Assembly (NCBI GenBank): GCA_024281135.1
Contig: JAMXLG010000134.1
Coordinates: 1 to 22,890, forward strand
DNA length: 22,890 nucleotides
Direction: 5' to 3'
Source of the DNA: Vulcanimicrobiia bacterium
GTDB lineage: Bacteria > Eremiobacterota > Eremiobacteria > Baltobacterales > Baltobacteraceae
Within the stretch, counting starts at the first letter, position 1, and each line of letters starts with the position of its first letter. Both the position numbers and the translations under genes were made by a program. Below the pieces are notes generated by a model. That model saw only the letters and a list, made by a program, of their open reading frames with translations, ran no database searches and had not been told where the DNA came from. Shown here one piece after another: positions 22,045 through 22,890 of this stretch.

Positions 22045-22793
22045 GCCGCCCGATACCCCGAAGGCGGAAGAAAACCGCTGCGGCCCGTCTGCGTCCGTTC
22101 TGGTTACTTGTTCTGGTACTCTTCGCGCTCGCCACCGCTGCGGCGTATTTTTTCGCCACGTGGCCGGCGCTGCGACCGCACGGTGTTGCGGTCGAGGGCA
22201 ATCACGTCGTCGGCAAAGAGGCGATTCTTCAAGCTGCGCGGATCGATCCGCGGACCAACGTCTGGCTCCAAAACACCAAAGCGATGTCGCAGCGCATCGA
22301 AACGATAGCGTATGTCAAGACGGCATCCGTCCATCGCGTTCCTCCGGCAAACTTCGCCATCGTTGTGACGGAGCGCGTGCCGTTTGCGCGCCTCGTAACG
22401 GCAGGCGGAACCATGATCGTCGACCGCGACTTGCGCGTGCTTCATACGCCCGATTCGGCATTTGACGCATTGCCCGCATTCGTTGTAAAGCAGTTGCCGA
22501 TGCCGCATCTCGGCGTGACGCTCGATCAGCCCGATCTCATCGCGCTGCGTAATGACGAAGACGCGCTTGCGAACGCGCACCTTGCAATATCGAACTTAGA
22601 ACACGATAAGTTCGGAGATCTCGTCGTGACGCTTCACAATGGGATTCGTGTGCTCTTCGGTGACGAAAGCGATCTCGCGAAGAAGATTCCGCTCGTCGAT
22701 CCAATCCTTACGCAAGTTGGGAGGGAGGGCCGACCGATTGCCGCGATCGATCTGCGCGCGATCAAAACACCGGTCGTCGAGTATAAGAAGTAA
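22041..22793 (+). CDS. ftsQ: Cell division protein FtsQ/DivIB
   Basis: The 250-residue product has a short basic cytoplasmic N-terminus (SRPIPRRRKKTAAARLR), one membrane span at about 19-39, and a POTRA domain at about 45-113. The POTRA domain opens with VAVEGNHVVGKEAILQAARI and contains VHRVPPANFAIVVTERVPFA, followed by the beta-rich FtsQ domain (DRDLRVL, then DLVVTLHNGIRVLFG). This is the standard FtsQ/DivIB layout, and these proteins bridge early and late divisome parts together with FtsB and FtsL. The GTG start overlaps the HAD stop (GTGA at 22041). FtsQ usually sits with mur, ftsA and ftsZ; here it closes a dnaE-led unit and no ftsA follows. A minus-strand gene ends five bases after its stop. 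Confidence 0.88.
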   Translation: MSRPIPRRRKKTAAARLRPFWLLVLVLFALATAAAYFFATWPALRPHGVAVEGNHVVGKEAILQAARIDPRTNVWLQNTKAMSQRIETIAYVKTASVHRVPPANFAIVVTERVPFARLVTAGGTMIVDRDLRVLHTPDSAFDALPAFVVKQLPMPHLGVTLDQPDLIALRNDEDALANAHLAISNLEHDKFGDLVVTLHNGIRVLFGDESDLAKKIPLVDPILTQVGREGRPIAAIDLRAIKTPVVEYKK

Positions 22794-22797
22794 CGCG

Positions 22798-22890
22798 TCA
22801 GACGTATCCGGCGAGCGTTTCCAGAAACACGCGTAATGCCGTATGCCGGCGCGGCGCCATCGCCGCGCTCCACGAAAAATCGACGGCGAC
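22798..22890 (-). CDS. C-terminal end of a minus-strand gene (partial)
   Basis: A minus-strand frame enters from the right edge and stops with TGA at 22798, giving a 30-residue tail that ends RVFLETLAGYV. The pattern of a basic loop followed by a short amphipathic helix at the very end recalls LysR-type regulators, but 30 residues are too few to say. Convergence with ftsQ shows that the dnaE-ftsQ transcript must end about here, although no hairpin is visible in the four-base gap. Confidence 0.4.
   Translation of the reverse strand, partial: VAVDFSWSAAMAPRRHTALRVFLETLAGYV

Overview
The window reads as a compact stretch of bacterial chromosome, moderately GC-rich by eye. It carries housekeeping and central-metabolism genes and shows no insertion sequence, phage gene, CRISPR array, tRNA or rRNA. 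The cell is probably diderm or otherwise lipoprotein-rich: three predicted lipoproteins, an exported peptidase, an LTxxQ (Spy/CpxP-like) protein and FtsQ are present. An E-type succinate dehydrogenase (SdhABE) implies a quinone-linked respiratory chain. The lineage cannot be fixed from sequence alone. The gene mix would suit an under-sampled environmental phylum such as Eremiobacterota, but that is a guess. No stretch longer than about 85 bases is without a gene.

Layout. 1-2603 (minus): PPi-type phosphofructokinase, a small Pro/Thr-rich lipoprotein, and a PQQ-type sugar dehydrogenase lipoprotein cut by the window edge. 2627-4424: a capless HAD hydrolase (+), an LTxxQ lipoprotein (-) with its own terminator, a YjbQ-family protein (+) and a VOC protein (-). 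The VOC gene starts directly behind pckA (ATP-type PEP carboxykinase, minus, to 6032). 6073-8137 (+): an exported P1-family (DmpA/BapA) peptidase, a GNAT acetyltransferase and a VOC protein, closely packed. 8142-8738 (+): a textbook promoter and perfect palindromic operator drive a YtrA-type GntR repressor and a 46-residue single-span membrane peptide. 8735-10617 (minus): a divergent aldehyde dehydrogenase followed by a 54-residue peptide. 10665-11562: a 59-residue basic protein (+), a PhnB-like VOC protein (-) and a 73-residue unknown (+). 11623-15233 (minus): sdhA-sdhB-sdhE. 15318-16457 (minus): a GAF-GGDEF diguanylate cyclase. 16510-22793 (+): dnaE, a histidinol dehydrogenase homologue with a rewritten active site, a Cof-type HAD phosphatase and ftsQ, each overlapping the next. 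22798-22890: the tail of a minus-strand gene.

How the genes fit together. PPi-PFK, PckA and the Sdh complex place the upper-glycolysis, gluconeogenic and TCA nodes near one another, although in separate transcription units. Genes are packed tightly. Same-strand neighbours overlap through ATGA, GTGA, TAATG or TGATG junctions, and three convergent pairs share four bases at their stop codons. At least one terminator hairpin, and probably a second, lies inside the end of the opposing coding sequence.

I did not find an obvious new defence or mobile system. The most unusual items are the HisD homologue lacking four canonical active-site residues and coupled to a HAD phosphatase; the SdhABE complex whose SdhB has a four-cysteine third cluster motif; and the YtrA regulator paired with a tiny membrane peptide instead of an ABC transporter.
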